Assembly (NCBI GenBank): GCA_002490665.1
Contig: DKUL01000034.1
Coordinates: 1-39,139, forward strand
DNA from: Lachnospiraceae bacterium UBA7205
Lineage (GTDB): Bacteria; Bacillota; Clostridia; Lachnospirales; Lachnospiraceae
Reading direction: 5' to 3'
Length of the DNA: 39,139 bases
In this document: positions 14,663 through 27,100 of the stretch, piece after piece
How the letters are laid out: each line of letters begins with the position of its first letter
Position numbering within the stretch: the stretch's first letter is position 1
The notes under the pieces: model-generated
Told to the model about the DNA's origin: nothing
The model's database searches: none
Seen by the model: only the letters and a program-made list of their open reading frames with translations
Program-made: the position numbers and the translations under genes

Positions 14663-15028
14663 TCATTTGAAGTTGACTGCATCATTTTTGGAGAGAAGGT
14701 ACACGCAATACTGGTTCATGCTGATTCCCTCCCTCCTGGAGTGCTCGGACAGGGAACGATGCAGGCTGCGTGGTATCCTCAGCTTGAACTGTCCGGAATA
14801 ATCCTCCAGGCTGTCGGGCTCGGAAATCTCGGTTCCGTTTGCAATCGCGTTCACAAGCCATGCCTTCTTTGCATCCAGCGCGCCTGCCACAGCCGATTCT
14901 ATTGTCTGTCCATAAGCAATGCACCCTGGCAGCTCCGGGTATGAAACCACAAAACCGCCCTTGTCTGCATTTTCAACAATTTCCATCCGGTAATTCAACT
15001 GCATGTAATCATCAAGCGTCTTCATCAT
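14663..15028 (-). CDS. HicB-like protein without adjacent HicA
   Basis: 121 residues from an ATG at 15028 with GAGG upstream (a second ATG follows immediately). The N-terminal part 'GGFVVSYPELPGCIAYGQTI' and 'AVAGALDAKKAWL' is the degenerate RNase-H-like HicB fold. The C-terminal 'FKLRIPRSLHRSLSEHSRRE' and 'ISMNQYCVYLLS' is a ribbon-helix-helix DNA-binding domain. HicB normally blocks the HicA mRNA interferase. No HicA frame was found on either side, so this is an orphan antitoxin or a repressor of other targets. Confidence 0.8.
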   Translation of the reverse strand: MMKTLDDYMQLNYRMEIVENADKGGFVVSYPELPGCIAYGQTIESAVAGALDAKKAWLVNAIANGTEISEPDSLEDYSGQFKLRIPRSLHRSLSEHSRREGISMNQYCVYLLSKNDAVNFK

Positions 15029-15113
15029 TGCTCGCCTCACTTTCCATAATCCGTCTGTTCCTGTTCCTTTTTTCCTTCCAGCCGCACTGGTTTTGTATGG
15101 AGCCAGAAGGGCG

Positions 15114-15147
15114 GGACAAGGGGAAAATGGGTCTTTCCCCTTTGTCC
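15114..15147 (-). terminator. Strong hairpin downstream of the giant gene
   Basis: GGACAAAGGGGAAA and TTTTCCCCTTGTCC pair with a single bulged base, just 11 bp beyond the giant gene's stop codon. No T tract follows on either strand, so termination is likely but not certain. Confidence 0.55.
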
Positions 15148-15157
15148 GGTTGTTGTT

Positions 15158-18100
15158 TTAGTTCGGATTTTCTGTGGATGGGTTGTCTTTTGTCAATGTA
15201 AACTCAACGGTGCTGTCGCTTTGCCATTGCGGAGTTATCCTGATGTAAATCGTTTGGGCAGTGTCCAAAGTAAAAGTAACTTCACTTGTTGATGTGGTAA
15301 AACCACCCAAATAATCACCCCATTCGTCTGAAGAAACACTGGACAAATAGTATTTTATCCGATAAGCTCCTCCAGCGGTTGCAGTAGCCCTAACTTTATA
15401 TGTACCCGCTTCCTCTACATTTATTTGCAGCCACCTCCTGTCCGTGTCGCCGGTTTTAAATTGTAACCGATATGGCTGTCCTGCCATATCACAAAGTGTA
15501 ACGTCTCTCAGATACTCTACCCTTACATAACAAGCTGACTTTTCTCCGCTTTCTGGTGTGCATTTTGCACTAAATGTAATCTTTTCCGTTTCTTTTAAGT
15601 CTAAGTCATATAAACCGCCGCTTGCAATTGTCACATCCTGCTCGCCTTTCTTATATGTGCATTCCAAATCAGATGTTATCACATATCGTCCGGTTTTCGG
15701 TGCAGTAAACTCATATGTCACGGTTTTGTCTTTTGTAAGCACAGTCTTTGAAATCACAGATTCGCCACCATTCATTTCCAATTGAACGATATCTGGTATT
15801 GTCTCCGCCACACTGAATGTGAAGCCGGAAAACTTACTGTCTAAGTTGGCAACGCTAAAATAATACGTCTTGCCTGCTTCAACCTCAAATGGACCATTTA
15901 ACGTCCAATTTGAATTAGCCCCGTCGTTCACAATATCTGGCTTAGTATCGCTCCATTTCAGTTTCTTACTGCCCTTGCTGCTGACCATAACATATAATGA
16001 CTTCTCTGCTGGTGCGGTAACCGCGTAATATGCCGTCTCCGCACCTTCCAGTTTCGTGCATTCATCTGTAGAAGCTGCTGTGATTGATTTCCATGCATCT
16101 TTCAGTGAAAATTTGTAAGAACGGCTTACATTTTTATTTTCGCCTGAACCATCACTTTCATCTTCACTTGAATCGCCGTCTCTTCTTGGATTGCTGACTT
16201 TTACTATATAGTCGTTATAGTGGTCGTTCCAGTAGTTCATGCCAGAACTAAAACTCCGTTCTGGCTCATTCAGATATATGATATCGCATCTGTCTCCATC
16301 TGTAGCCACAGACTGATAATAGCTGACTACTTCCGTTTCAAGTTTGCCGTCCGTTCCTTTGACTGTTTTGCGGCTGCCTGGGAGTATGAAGTATTTGGAT
16401 TCACCCGGGGTTAACACGCCACTGTATTCGCCCATTGCAATCGGCTTATACTCCTGTATGTTAATTACGCATGTTTCCTTTTTAGTCATTGACGGATTGT
16501 ACACGCTCAGCACAAATTCCGGATTGTTTTTGTCTATGATTGTGTAGTCGGTCTGCGCATCAATATCTCCATCATACCGCAAATTTACTGCTCTGCTGTT
16601 GAATGAAACAAGATACTTCTCTTCGGCATTCTTCTGTTCATCTGTCAGTGCGAATTTATAGTACTTCACTTCGCCGCCCTGAAGTTCGAGTATTTTATCA
16701 CCTGTTGTCCATGACTCATAATCAGCTTTCTGCAGGTTCAGCTTAAAGGATGCCTTTGCTCCGCTGCTGCTGTTCGTGACCCTGATATTTACTGCATCGT
16801 CTTTCTTAAGGTCTGTCAAGTCAATTATGTTGCCAGCAGTTACCGAAGTATATGATGCTGTAGCTGCACCGTCTGCGGCTGCTTTGACGATCTCATACTC
16901 ACATGCCACATTACCGCTGCTCCTAACAAATGCCAGTGCATAGTTGCCGTCACCTTTGTCGGGTACTTGATACTCGTAGCTTACGGACTCCCCTGCCTTG
17001 AGAACCTTTGCTGTCTGCATCAGTCCCAATGACAATTCTTCGGGTTTTGGCGCTTCGCTGACTGTAAATTCTACGTCCGCTACTTCTTCCGTTGCTGTAA
17101 TCGTTATTGTAAGCGTCTGATCCTTTGCCAGTGTTACTTCACCGCCAATCGCGCTTGACACAAAAGCTACGGAAGATGGAACTTTCGTCTTATCTACTAC
17201 ATAAGTCACCGCCTTATCATCTGTATGCTTATATTCGTAGATAACTTTCTGTCCTTTTTCAAGGGCTCCTGTCTTTATTGGCGCAGCGCCCGGTGTGAAT
17301 GGCTTTGGTGTTGTTCCGGCTACTGTCAGACTGCCTGAGCCTGTTACTGTAATCAGAAGCTCTTCCTTCTCCTTTAGCGTATATGGTGCATATGTATCCT
17401 CTGGCGCGCCAAGCTTGCCGTCTTCACCTAATGATACTTTTTTAACATCTTTAGGTGCCGTACCATATATCTGATAGGTTGTTGTTTCTGATCCTTCTGC
17501 CGGCGTACCGCCCACAAACTTATAGTATGCCTTTTCGCCACTCTTAAGACTGATTTCTTCTCTCTGACCTAACGTAAGTGTCTTGTCGTAGTCTGCGCTG
17601 GATTTCTCCTTGTCTATGGTCAGTGTCATTTCGGCTGCTGATTCATCGCTGTTTGTCAGCTGGATGTAGAGCTTCTCGCCTTCCTTTAATTCAACTTCAT
17701 GTCTGTCTAATACTGAGTTCCAGCTTCCCAAAATAAGTTTGCCTTCTGCATCTTTTGTTGCTTCCCTGACCATGCTGGCGCCAGTTAAGATATACTTCGT
17801 TGTCTCGGTTCCTTCTGCTGGTGCAGCGGCTGTAAAGTCATAGTATAATGTCTCGTTTGCCCTGAGGGTCTTTTCTACCTTGTCGCCGAGCGTAAGCGTT
17901 GTATACGTAACCTCTTTTAATTCCAGCGTGTATGTTCCGGCTTTTGTTGCCGTAAACGTAACCTTGTTATCACGAACCTTCCCTTCACTGTCGTTCATAC
18001 AGGTAAACTCAGTGCTGCCCGGGGTTGTAACCGTGAGCGTTCCGACTTCCGGAGTCTCCTTGCCGTCTTCAGCCGTTGTTGTCGTTGTCTGCTCAACAGT

Positions 18101-21100
18101 CCAATTATCGCCTGTCAGGTATACACTGTAGGTCTTTCCGTTTTTATCCACTGTAGGCTCAAATACATATACTGCTTTTTGACCTTCGTAAAGGCTGAAT
18201 TTTTCCTTGGCGCCCACTGCGATTGTAACAGGTTCCGTAGGTTTCTCTGGCTCAATCTTCTCAACCATGAGGTCAAAAGAAGTTGCCTTTGCAGTATTGC
18301 CAGTTACCTTAATGCGAAGCTTGTCACCATTCTTTAAGGTAGCCTTTTCGCTTGTCTTACCGGTTACGGTTACATTCTCAGACGTTTCGGAGGTAACCTT
18401 GCCATCAGCGTCTTTTATTATTTCTACCTTCTCCACATCCAGAGATGCGTCAACGCTATATCTACTCTGGTCGATAGAAACCTGATAATCCGCGCCTTTC
18501 TCCTCTGCACAGGTAAACTCATAGTAGGCAATCTCATTTGTATCGAGCTGTACACTTGTTTCTGGCGTGTTCGCTGTTACAGGCTTGTATTCAACCCTCT
18601 TGACCGTAACCTTATAGCTTGTGTTCGCGCCGTTAGTCTTCGAATTCAGGTTGGTTACCTCAATTTCAAGCTTGTCGTCCTTGGCTAATGATTTTTCATC
18701 TCCACTAGGTACATTTTCTGTTGCCCCATCAGCCTTGGCTACTTTTTTAATTTCTATATCGCTATCGCCGCTTGTATAAATCAGATACTTCGTAGCTGTT
18801 TCGCCTGTTGCAGGTTCACCTGCTGTAAACTCGTAATATTCTGTCTCGCCTGGTTTGAGTGTCTTAAGTCCTGTGGTGCCGTCCGTCAGCTGGGTTGGCG
18901 CTAACTTCTCTACCTTCAGACTAAAGTAGCCTGTCTTTGTGCCATTGTTTCTTACTGTAATCGGCCACTCTGCATCTGCCGCAAGTGACTCTACTGAACC
19001 ATCTGCCGACGTTACCATACAGCCTGAATTGTTGCTGCTAAGTATATACTTGGCTGCTTCTGAAGCCTTAAATGTGTACGTTCTTGAGTCTCCAGGTTCA
19101 AGTTCACCATCCTTCACTGCTCCTAATGCAAGTTTCAGGTCATCCTCTGTAGGCGCAGTTACTTTTTCAATAATGAATTTGTATATTTCTGTCTTATCCT
19201 TAACATTGGAATCACTATTTCCTGCTTTTTTAGGAAGTTCAAAGGTAATCTTACCATCCCCTGCGAGCGTTACAGAAGAATCATTTGCAAGAATATTATC
19301 GCCATCCTTAATGATCCAGCTTCTTGCGGGAGACTCTGGTGGATCCACAAGTTCTACTTTAATCTTGTACGTACCCGCTTTTGCTGTGTACGCAGCATAT
19401 ACATCCTTATCCGGGGTAATGCTGTAATAGCCTGTTCCTGTGATGTCAAAAGTTTTTTCTGCCGTCGTGTCTGTGCCGATAGCAACCGGTGTAACTTCCT
19501 CAACCGTTATCGCATATCTTTGCTCTCCGGCACTTGTTTTGCCAACCTTCAACGTAATCCTGTCATCCACATCAAGTTTCTTGTAGCTTATTCCATTAAC
19601 AGTTACAGCTGCATCATCATTTACGTAATACTGAACTGTTGGCGCTCCACTTGCCGTGATTGCATAAATGCCTTTCTTCGTTATGCGCATCTGGTAGTAG
19701 GTGTCATTTTCTGTATCACTGGTAGTATCTACCTTGCCAGTAAAGTCCTCTGCCTTACTTACCGCCTCGATACGCAGTGATGCGGAAGCTTTGCCATTTG
19801 TCAAAGATTTTACAGTGATTATCACGACATCATCTTTCTTTAAGAGATTTGTCATTCCATCTGTTTCTCCTGAAGCAAATACACTAGTACCACCACATTC
19901 AGCTTTAAGTGTATCGAAAGTACCCTTGATTGCCTTTTGTGAAATCTTATAGATGCCCGGATTCGGTACTACAAACGTTACCTTCTTTACTTCAGCATTA
20001 TACTCAAAATCAAGTACGGTACGACCTTCTCCGTTAATCTTTGTTGCTTCTGTCTTTGTGTACTTCAAGGTATACGTGCCTTCATCAGGGTAGTTTACAT
20101 TGATGCATACCTTCTCGGCTTTTTTCATGTATCTGCCTGTGCTGTTCTGGTTCTTCGATTCACTAGCAGCATAAATATAGTCATAGAATTTCAATGCATC
20201 AGATACTTCATTTCCATTTGCATCTTCCAATGTAAATGTGTAAACAGACTCTTCGTCAGCTGTAAACTCATACCATGCAGACTTGTTATCCGTCTCTGTT
20301 ATTGTAACTGGCTCTAAAGTAAAAGGCTTTGGCGTAATTGGCTCAATTGTTACATTAACTGTCTGGCTGGCTGTAGCTTTCTTGTCGTTCGCATCAGGTG
20401 TATATGACAGTGTACCGATAAGTTTATCGCCCTTGCTTAAGATTACTTCTTTACACTTTTCAACCGAAACAGGTAATTCTCTTCCTCCGTTAATAAACCT
20501 TTTTTCAATTGTGAGCGACACTTTCTCGTTCTTCATTGTAATGAGATATCTGCCATCTTCCTTAGCGACATAGCTGAACTTCCTGGTTTCGTTCTTGTTC
20601 AGCGTGATTGGCTGGTCTGTCAGTGGCTGTGCCTCTGACTTGGTCAGCATTATCTTGACATTTCTGGTGTCCTTTGGATGATTATTTGTTATTTTGACTA
20701 TACGTTCAGCATCATGTTCATCAAATTCATACCAAAGCTCAGCATCTGGCTCTGTGCCTGTCTGTTTATATGACATTTCTTCCCAGTCTTCTAGAACCTT
20801 CTTCAGATATTGCACCGTCAGATCCTTGCCTGTGGTCTCATCTTTGAGCTTCATAATATAGTCCGCAGACTTAAATGTCTTGAGTGCAAAGTATGCTGTC
20901 TCGCCTGCGCCTATTGCAACCGGGGCAACTTCTTTGTCCGGCTCAACAGGAGTCAACGTTACCTGCTTTACGATAACCGTAACATCTGTCTTGCTGCCTT
21001 CATTTTTCAATGTCCATGTTTGCGGATCCTTAGCAGTTATCTTTGCAAGATCCTGATAAAACTTGTCATTCGGCTTGTCATCAAATACAAGCTCTGCGCC

Positions 21101-24100
21101 TGGCTGGTCTATGCTGATTGCATAGTAACCTGTTTCCTTTGCGCGATAAGTCAGGCTTACAGACTCTCCTTTATCAAGTGATATTATGTTCTCGCCAAGT
21201 TTCAATTCTTTGTTCATGACGATGTCAAGCGTGTACTCTGATGCCCTTACTGGAGAGGTATTTTCTGCCTTAATGAACAATGTACCCTTCTCTCTCAATC
21301 CCACATACCAGCTCTCAGGTGTGCTTAACGAACCATCATTCTTCGCCCAGGTCGTTTCTAAGGTTCCGCCCTTGGCTGTAATGTCCAACCGATACGTTAC
21401 CACATTAGCTGCCGTTAACTCATAGTACCTTGTCTCACCAGCCGGAACGGTAAGCGTATTTGTACCTGCCTGTAATTTTACTATTTCCTCCGGTGTAATG
21501 AGTGCCGGTGCCCCAAGCTTAACAGTTGTCGGTGCATCTTCACCTTCTCCCGTAATGGTGACTGTCAACTCTTCATTCTTCCGGTAGTAGTTGCCGCTTA
21601 TGCATTCGACATTACCAGAACTCCATTTAATATCAGCTTTCAGTTCTTTGTCATACTCAGGGAACTTATACCTGCCTGATGCCGGTACAATCCATGTGTA
21701 TGTTTTTGACACATCCTTTTCTACGGTTACATCTGCATCTGCGTTGAGCGGATTTTCCTTGTAGCTTACTGTGATGGTACCTACTGTCTTGTCACCATTC
21801 AGCGACAATGTCAGGTATATTGTTTCGCCTTTCTTGAAAGATTTCGGTACGCCTTCTGGCTTTGTCTCATCCGGAGTATTTATTGTTCCAGACGGAGTGC
21901 TGACTATGATACCCTTACCAATACTCGGATACTCATAAGGTAATTGTGTGGCATCATTCGTCCCGACAGTTGTAGTAACCACATAGTAACCATTCTTTGG
22001 CGCGGTAAACTTAAATACCTGGCTCTCTGTCTTACCCTTTTCAAGATCAAAGTCCGCCGGACTGTCAAGCGTAAGCTGTGCAGCCTTTAAGTTTGTGGCT
22101 TTTACAAGCAGCTTTCCTGCAACCTTATAAATATCGCCTTCCTTACTTCCTGGCGCTACCCTGATGTAGCGGACATTACCAGCCGTTAAGGTATACATGC
22201 CCATAGCTTCTTCTTGGCTTATCGGCATTGATGTCCCCGTCGTTACCTTCGCATTATCGACATTCTGATCATCCGGTATCCACGATATGTCATAAGTATC
22301 ATCTGCCAATGCCGTGAATGAATAGTAACGGATTTCTTTGCTGTCATCAACCTTCATTTCCGTACCTTCGGTTAAAGGCGTGATTGTCAGCTGCTTTACA
22401 GATACGGTTACGTCTGATTCTGCCGACTCAGGCTCTGCGTCTTCCGCTGCACCATCAGGAAGCGGTTTCAACTGCTCGCTGCCAGTCTGCTCCAGCTTAA
22501 TTGTAACCTTATTGCCAGCCTTCATTTTTACAATTCTGCCCTCTGACGTGCTATTCACCACATTATTAGAATTCAGTGTCTCATCAAACAACTTGGCAAC
22601 ATCGTCATAAGTTATTTTGGCAGTATGTTTATTTCTGTTATCCGGATTGTCTGCCGGCTCTTCAGCCACCTTAACATCCAGCTCATACCAGCCAGCTGAC
22701 GGTGCTGTAAATGTGTACCATTTTTCTGTGCCGTTCGTCATTGCCACCGAATCCTGTGCTGTCTTGTCCGTAAGCTTTAATTCCGTCGGCAGTGTCCGTG
22801 TCACAACTAATTTTGCATTCTTTTGTTCTTCCGGTTTCGTTATCGTTTCGTCTATGCCTGCTGTTACCCTGATGTAGATTGTCTTGCCTGCCTGTAACTT
22901 TTCAGTCTTGCCGGCGTCCTTTTTAAGAGTAATTGAATTGCTGATAAATTTATTACTCTTGTCATTGTAATCTTCATCATAATAAGTTTCAATCTTGCTT
23001 TCACCTTCGCCGCCAGTTACTACAAAGCTATACTTCGCTTTTTCTGTGCCAAACGCAGGTATTACGAACTTCACGATTTCTGTTGTTCCTCTTGGTATGT
23101 CAAGCCCGGCATCATCTAATTTAAGCTCACGTCTTTCCCCTACCATGGCTACTTTGACACTTGATGTCAGCATCTTCGCTGCGTCCGTAATTTGAGGATC
23201 CGCTTTAAATTTGATAAATACCTTTTCGTCCTGCTCGAGTCTATAGCGCTCACTGAATGTCTTTTTATCACCTTCCACAGCAGCAGAATCCTCTATGGCA
23301 GTTAAGCTTCCTCCATTCGCTTTTGTGAAAGATACTTCGACACCATCATTACTTGGATACGTAAACTCATACACGCCGTCAATGTTGGCTGTAAAGCTTG
23401 CATATACCTCCTGGTTTTTCCAGTCAAGCGTTGCCTCGTATGCTGCATCTGTCAATGTCAGCGCTTTCTTCGCCTCATGGCATGTCACATACATTTTGCA
23501 ATCTGTACCAGCCAGAATATACTTTGTCTCGCCAGCATTCATATATACGTCTTTGAAATCATCATCTCTTTCCGTCCCGTTCATCCAGACTGTATAATGA
23601 TTGTCTTCCCATGCTGTCAGGGATACATAAGAATTTGCCTTCACTTCGAGCGGCTTATCTTCTGTGTGGTTCTTTGTCAGCCTCACAAGGTTTTCATTGC
23701 CTGTTACAAGCGCTTTCCTTGATGCCTTAAAATAAACCTTCTGATTTGCCTCAAGCGCATAGATTCTTTCGTTGTTCAAGTTTTCCACGAAAAGTAACAC
23801 GATACCATTTTTACTGTCAAAAACATGGTCAACCCCTACTCCATTGTCAGTAATTTTATATGTGCCATAATGCGGCGCTGTAAATGAGAACCATGTCTCT
23901 TTTGCAGGATTAATGTTAAACGGCACATTCATGGATACTACTTCAAGCCTTCCTTCATATTCAGGGTCAAATAATGCAAGGATATTCTCATAGAATCCGT
24001 TTGTCCATGTAGGCTCGTAGTCCCCGCCGTAGCCGGTACCGTCTTTTACTGCACATACGGTAAGCTTCCATCTGGCGATTACTTTCTTGGTTATCTTGGA

Positions 24101-27100
24101 TGTTACCGTGATTGTCGTGGTACCTTTGCTTAACGCCTTGAAAGTCGCGGTGTATGTGCCTGCGTTTGCCTTGACTGTGGCAACCTTTGTGTTGCTGCTC
24201 TTCCATGTCAGGGTATCGGTCACCCTGTCCCTGGCAATCGTCGCATTCTTGTTGGCGTTAACATCGCCGAGTTTTAGTGTATACGTATTGCCAGAAGTAA
24301 ATTTGTACCCTTCCGGAGCGTCACCCTTCACATTGTTAATAGACTGATTACCCACATTGCTTCCATCAGCCGTTTCCTGGGCTCTTCCTGTCGTATAAAT
24401 TAACTTGTTTCCACCTCTCCGGTCATAAACCGGATCTCCTGTCAGGTCAGGATTGTTATAGCTTGCCGGTATATTTGTGGTCTTTGTCTTTGCTGTCGCC
24501 GGTTTTGCTGCCTGCTCCTTCCCATACAACGGCGTTACTGAAACCGTGTATGCAGAAAGCCTGACAAGCTTTTCATTCTTATAGGTATATGCAAATGTCT
24601 TTGCCTTCGCCTTGGTTCCGGCATAATAGTTAAAGGCTGGCACATAATTTTCATACTTATTTGCATTGCCAGTAACCTTAACCTTTTTCGTCTTCTGGTT
24701 TATCGTCACATCCGTAAACTGAATCCATGACTGTGCCGCCTTAAGCTCCTTGGAATCAGCATAATCAATATTGCTGACTATATTGGGATTACCAATAATT
24801 ACCTTATCAACAATATTTCCCCTTGCATCCTTTATTTCAACCGCGTATTGGTATACACTCGTGTATGTTCCCTTAAAGCTTCCCTTTGCGTCATACACGC
24901 TGTTGTTATCTGCAGGATTTGTGAAGTTGATTGTAATATATTTATCATCCACATAAGTCACTTTCAGTCCCTTTACGCCGTCAATCGCTGCCGAGGTCAG
25001 AGTGACTGTTGTCTCCAGCGCCGCCTTCCCGCCGTCTTCGGCTGATCCGTCTGCACCGAAGTCATTTACCGTGAGGGCAAACTTCGCCTTGTTCGGCGCT
25101 ATGGCTGTGATGTACCAGTCATTATATTTTACGGGATATCCGGCATCTCTTGCCTCTATGCGGTATCCTTTAGCCTTTGCATCTGCTATCACTTCATCCG
25201 TGATTGTAACGCCGCATGAGCGATAGTTTGGTATCTTTTTCTTCTTGGCGTCACTGTACTCAAGATAGTCTGACAACCTGATTGTCTGGCCGACTTTCAG
25301 TTTTGCTGCCTTCCCTTTCACGGCATATGCCTTTGCCGTGATTGTAAGTTCTATTTTTTTCAGCGTATCATTTCGTACCTTGCCGTCTTTGTCGACATAA
25401 TCCTGAATGCTGTCCCTTACATAAATGTATACTGTCTTCTCACCATTCAGGTCTACGCCCTTTAATGTAACCAGACCCTTCTTGCTGACTGCCGCATATT
25501 TTGACTGTGCCCTGGCAGGATCAAACGCCGTGCCATTCGTGTCATCATATACTGCAAACTCCAGCTTCGGCGCCAGATATTTCTTCAGGTCGGCTTTCTC
25601 TTCCTTCAGTGACGGAATAAGGGAATATCTGCGCTGGTCATCGACTTCTGCCGCATCGTTCCCGCCTTCCCTGTCGAAGAAATAGCCATAAACATTCAGC
25701 TGTGCCTTCTTTGCTGAAAGCTCTACTTCGTATTTGTCGACATCAATCGTACCGTCTTCCTTTACAGGATGTGTAACGGTATTCTTTTTGTCCTTCTCGT
25801 CCGCCTTGATCGTAAAATCAAGCTTTAAGCTCTTTACCATGGGCTTCGTGGTCTTAAAGCCCTTGACTGCGCCGGCTGCGGAAAATGCGACAACGCTGCC
25901 GTCATCCAGTGTCTTTATCCGGCTGACATTTCTGATGTAGATAACATACTCATGCTCTGGATTCAGGTTTCCTATGGATTCAATGTGCGCCTTGAGCTTC
26001 GTATCATATTTGTCACTGTCTAATGTCTCTACATTTTTATTCTCCGCATAATTATAAACGGGCGCCTGCGCAAATCCGGCTTCTTTCCACTGTCCGTTCT
26101 TCATGCCGTCAATTGCATCATTGAACTGGGCTGCCTTCCACTTCTTTGCCGCCTCGTTTCCAATGTTTTTGGTGACGTCTACCACATAGATTTCCCTGCG
26201 GTAGCCATTATCCGGTACGGTAAAGTAGACTTTTGCCTTGCTGCCCTGCGTCTCAATCTTCTTTATTGCCGGTGAACCGACTTCCGTGACTGTTATCTTG
26301 ACTGAGGCTGCCTTGGCTTCCTTACCCTTGCTGTCCAGTACGGGAACGAATCTGCCCCTGGCGTTTTCGTATACCGGGTATGCCTCTATGGTCGCGGATG
26401 CACCCTTGCCTGTCATGAGCGCCGTCACGACACCAGTCTCGGGATCTACGCTGACATATTCATTGCATGTCGGCATGTCTCTCTCCGGGTCAAGGACTTC
26501 GCCCTTTTTCACGTCTTCCTTGAGGCGGTACCTGATTTTAATCACGTCGCCCAGCTGTGCCTTTGTAATCTTGAGGTCAAGCTGCTGCGTCTCGCCTACT
26601 GCCATCTTGGTCTGCACGCCGTTAAATTTGATGGACTTCGGCGCAACTGCCTTGGTGAGGTCTTCCTCAAGCACGAAATCGCCCAGGGTAAAGGCTTCTG
26701 CATATGTCTCTTCCACTGTAGCGCCATTTTCCCATATGATGGTAAACGATTTCCTGTCCTTGCTTGTAACGTCCTCCTTGGTCAGCGGGAATGCCACATC
26801 AATATAGTAGCCATTCGTCTTATTTCCCTGAACTTTTTTATCATTATAGAAATAACCGCCTGCTTCCCACACTGCATTCTGATAGATAAAGTTTAACTCA
26901 TCATTGTCAAAATTTCTGTATTCCTGCGGCGCATAAATCCTAAATCCAAGGACATTTACGTTGTTTAAGGTTTTATTGCCGTTTTTACCTATAAGGCTCA
27001 GGTTAGAATAAAACTTAACAGCTCCGCGCGGTTTTACTGTGTAGCCGCTCTCCTCACTATAGTCAAAATCAATCCGCTTTGCAGAAATGTTGTCGTCGAT

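Noticed and set aside
15158..24000. CRISPR or recent DNA-level tandem array in the giant gene
   Set aside because: The repeats are at protein level and strongly diverged; there are no short identical DNA repeats with uniform spacers.
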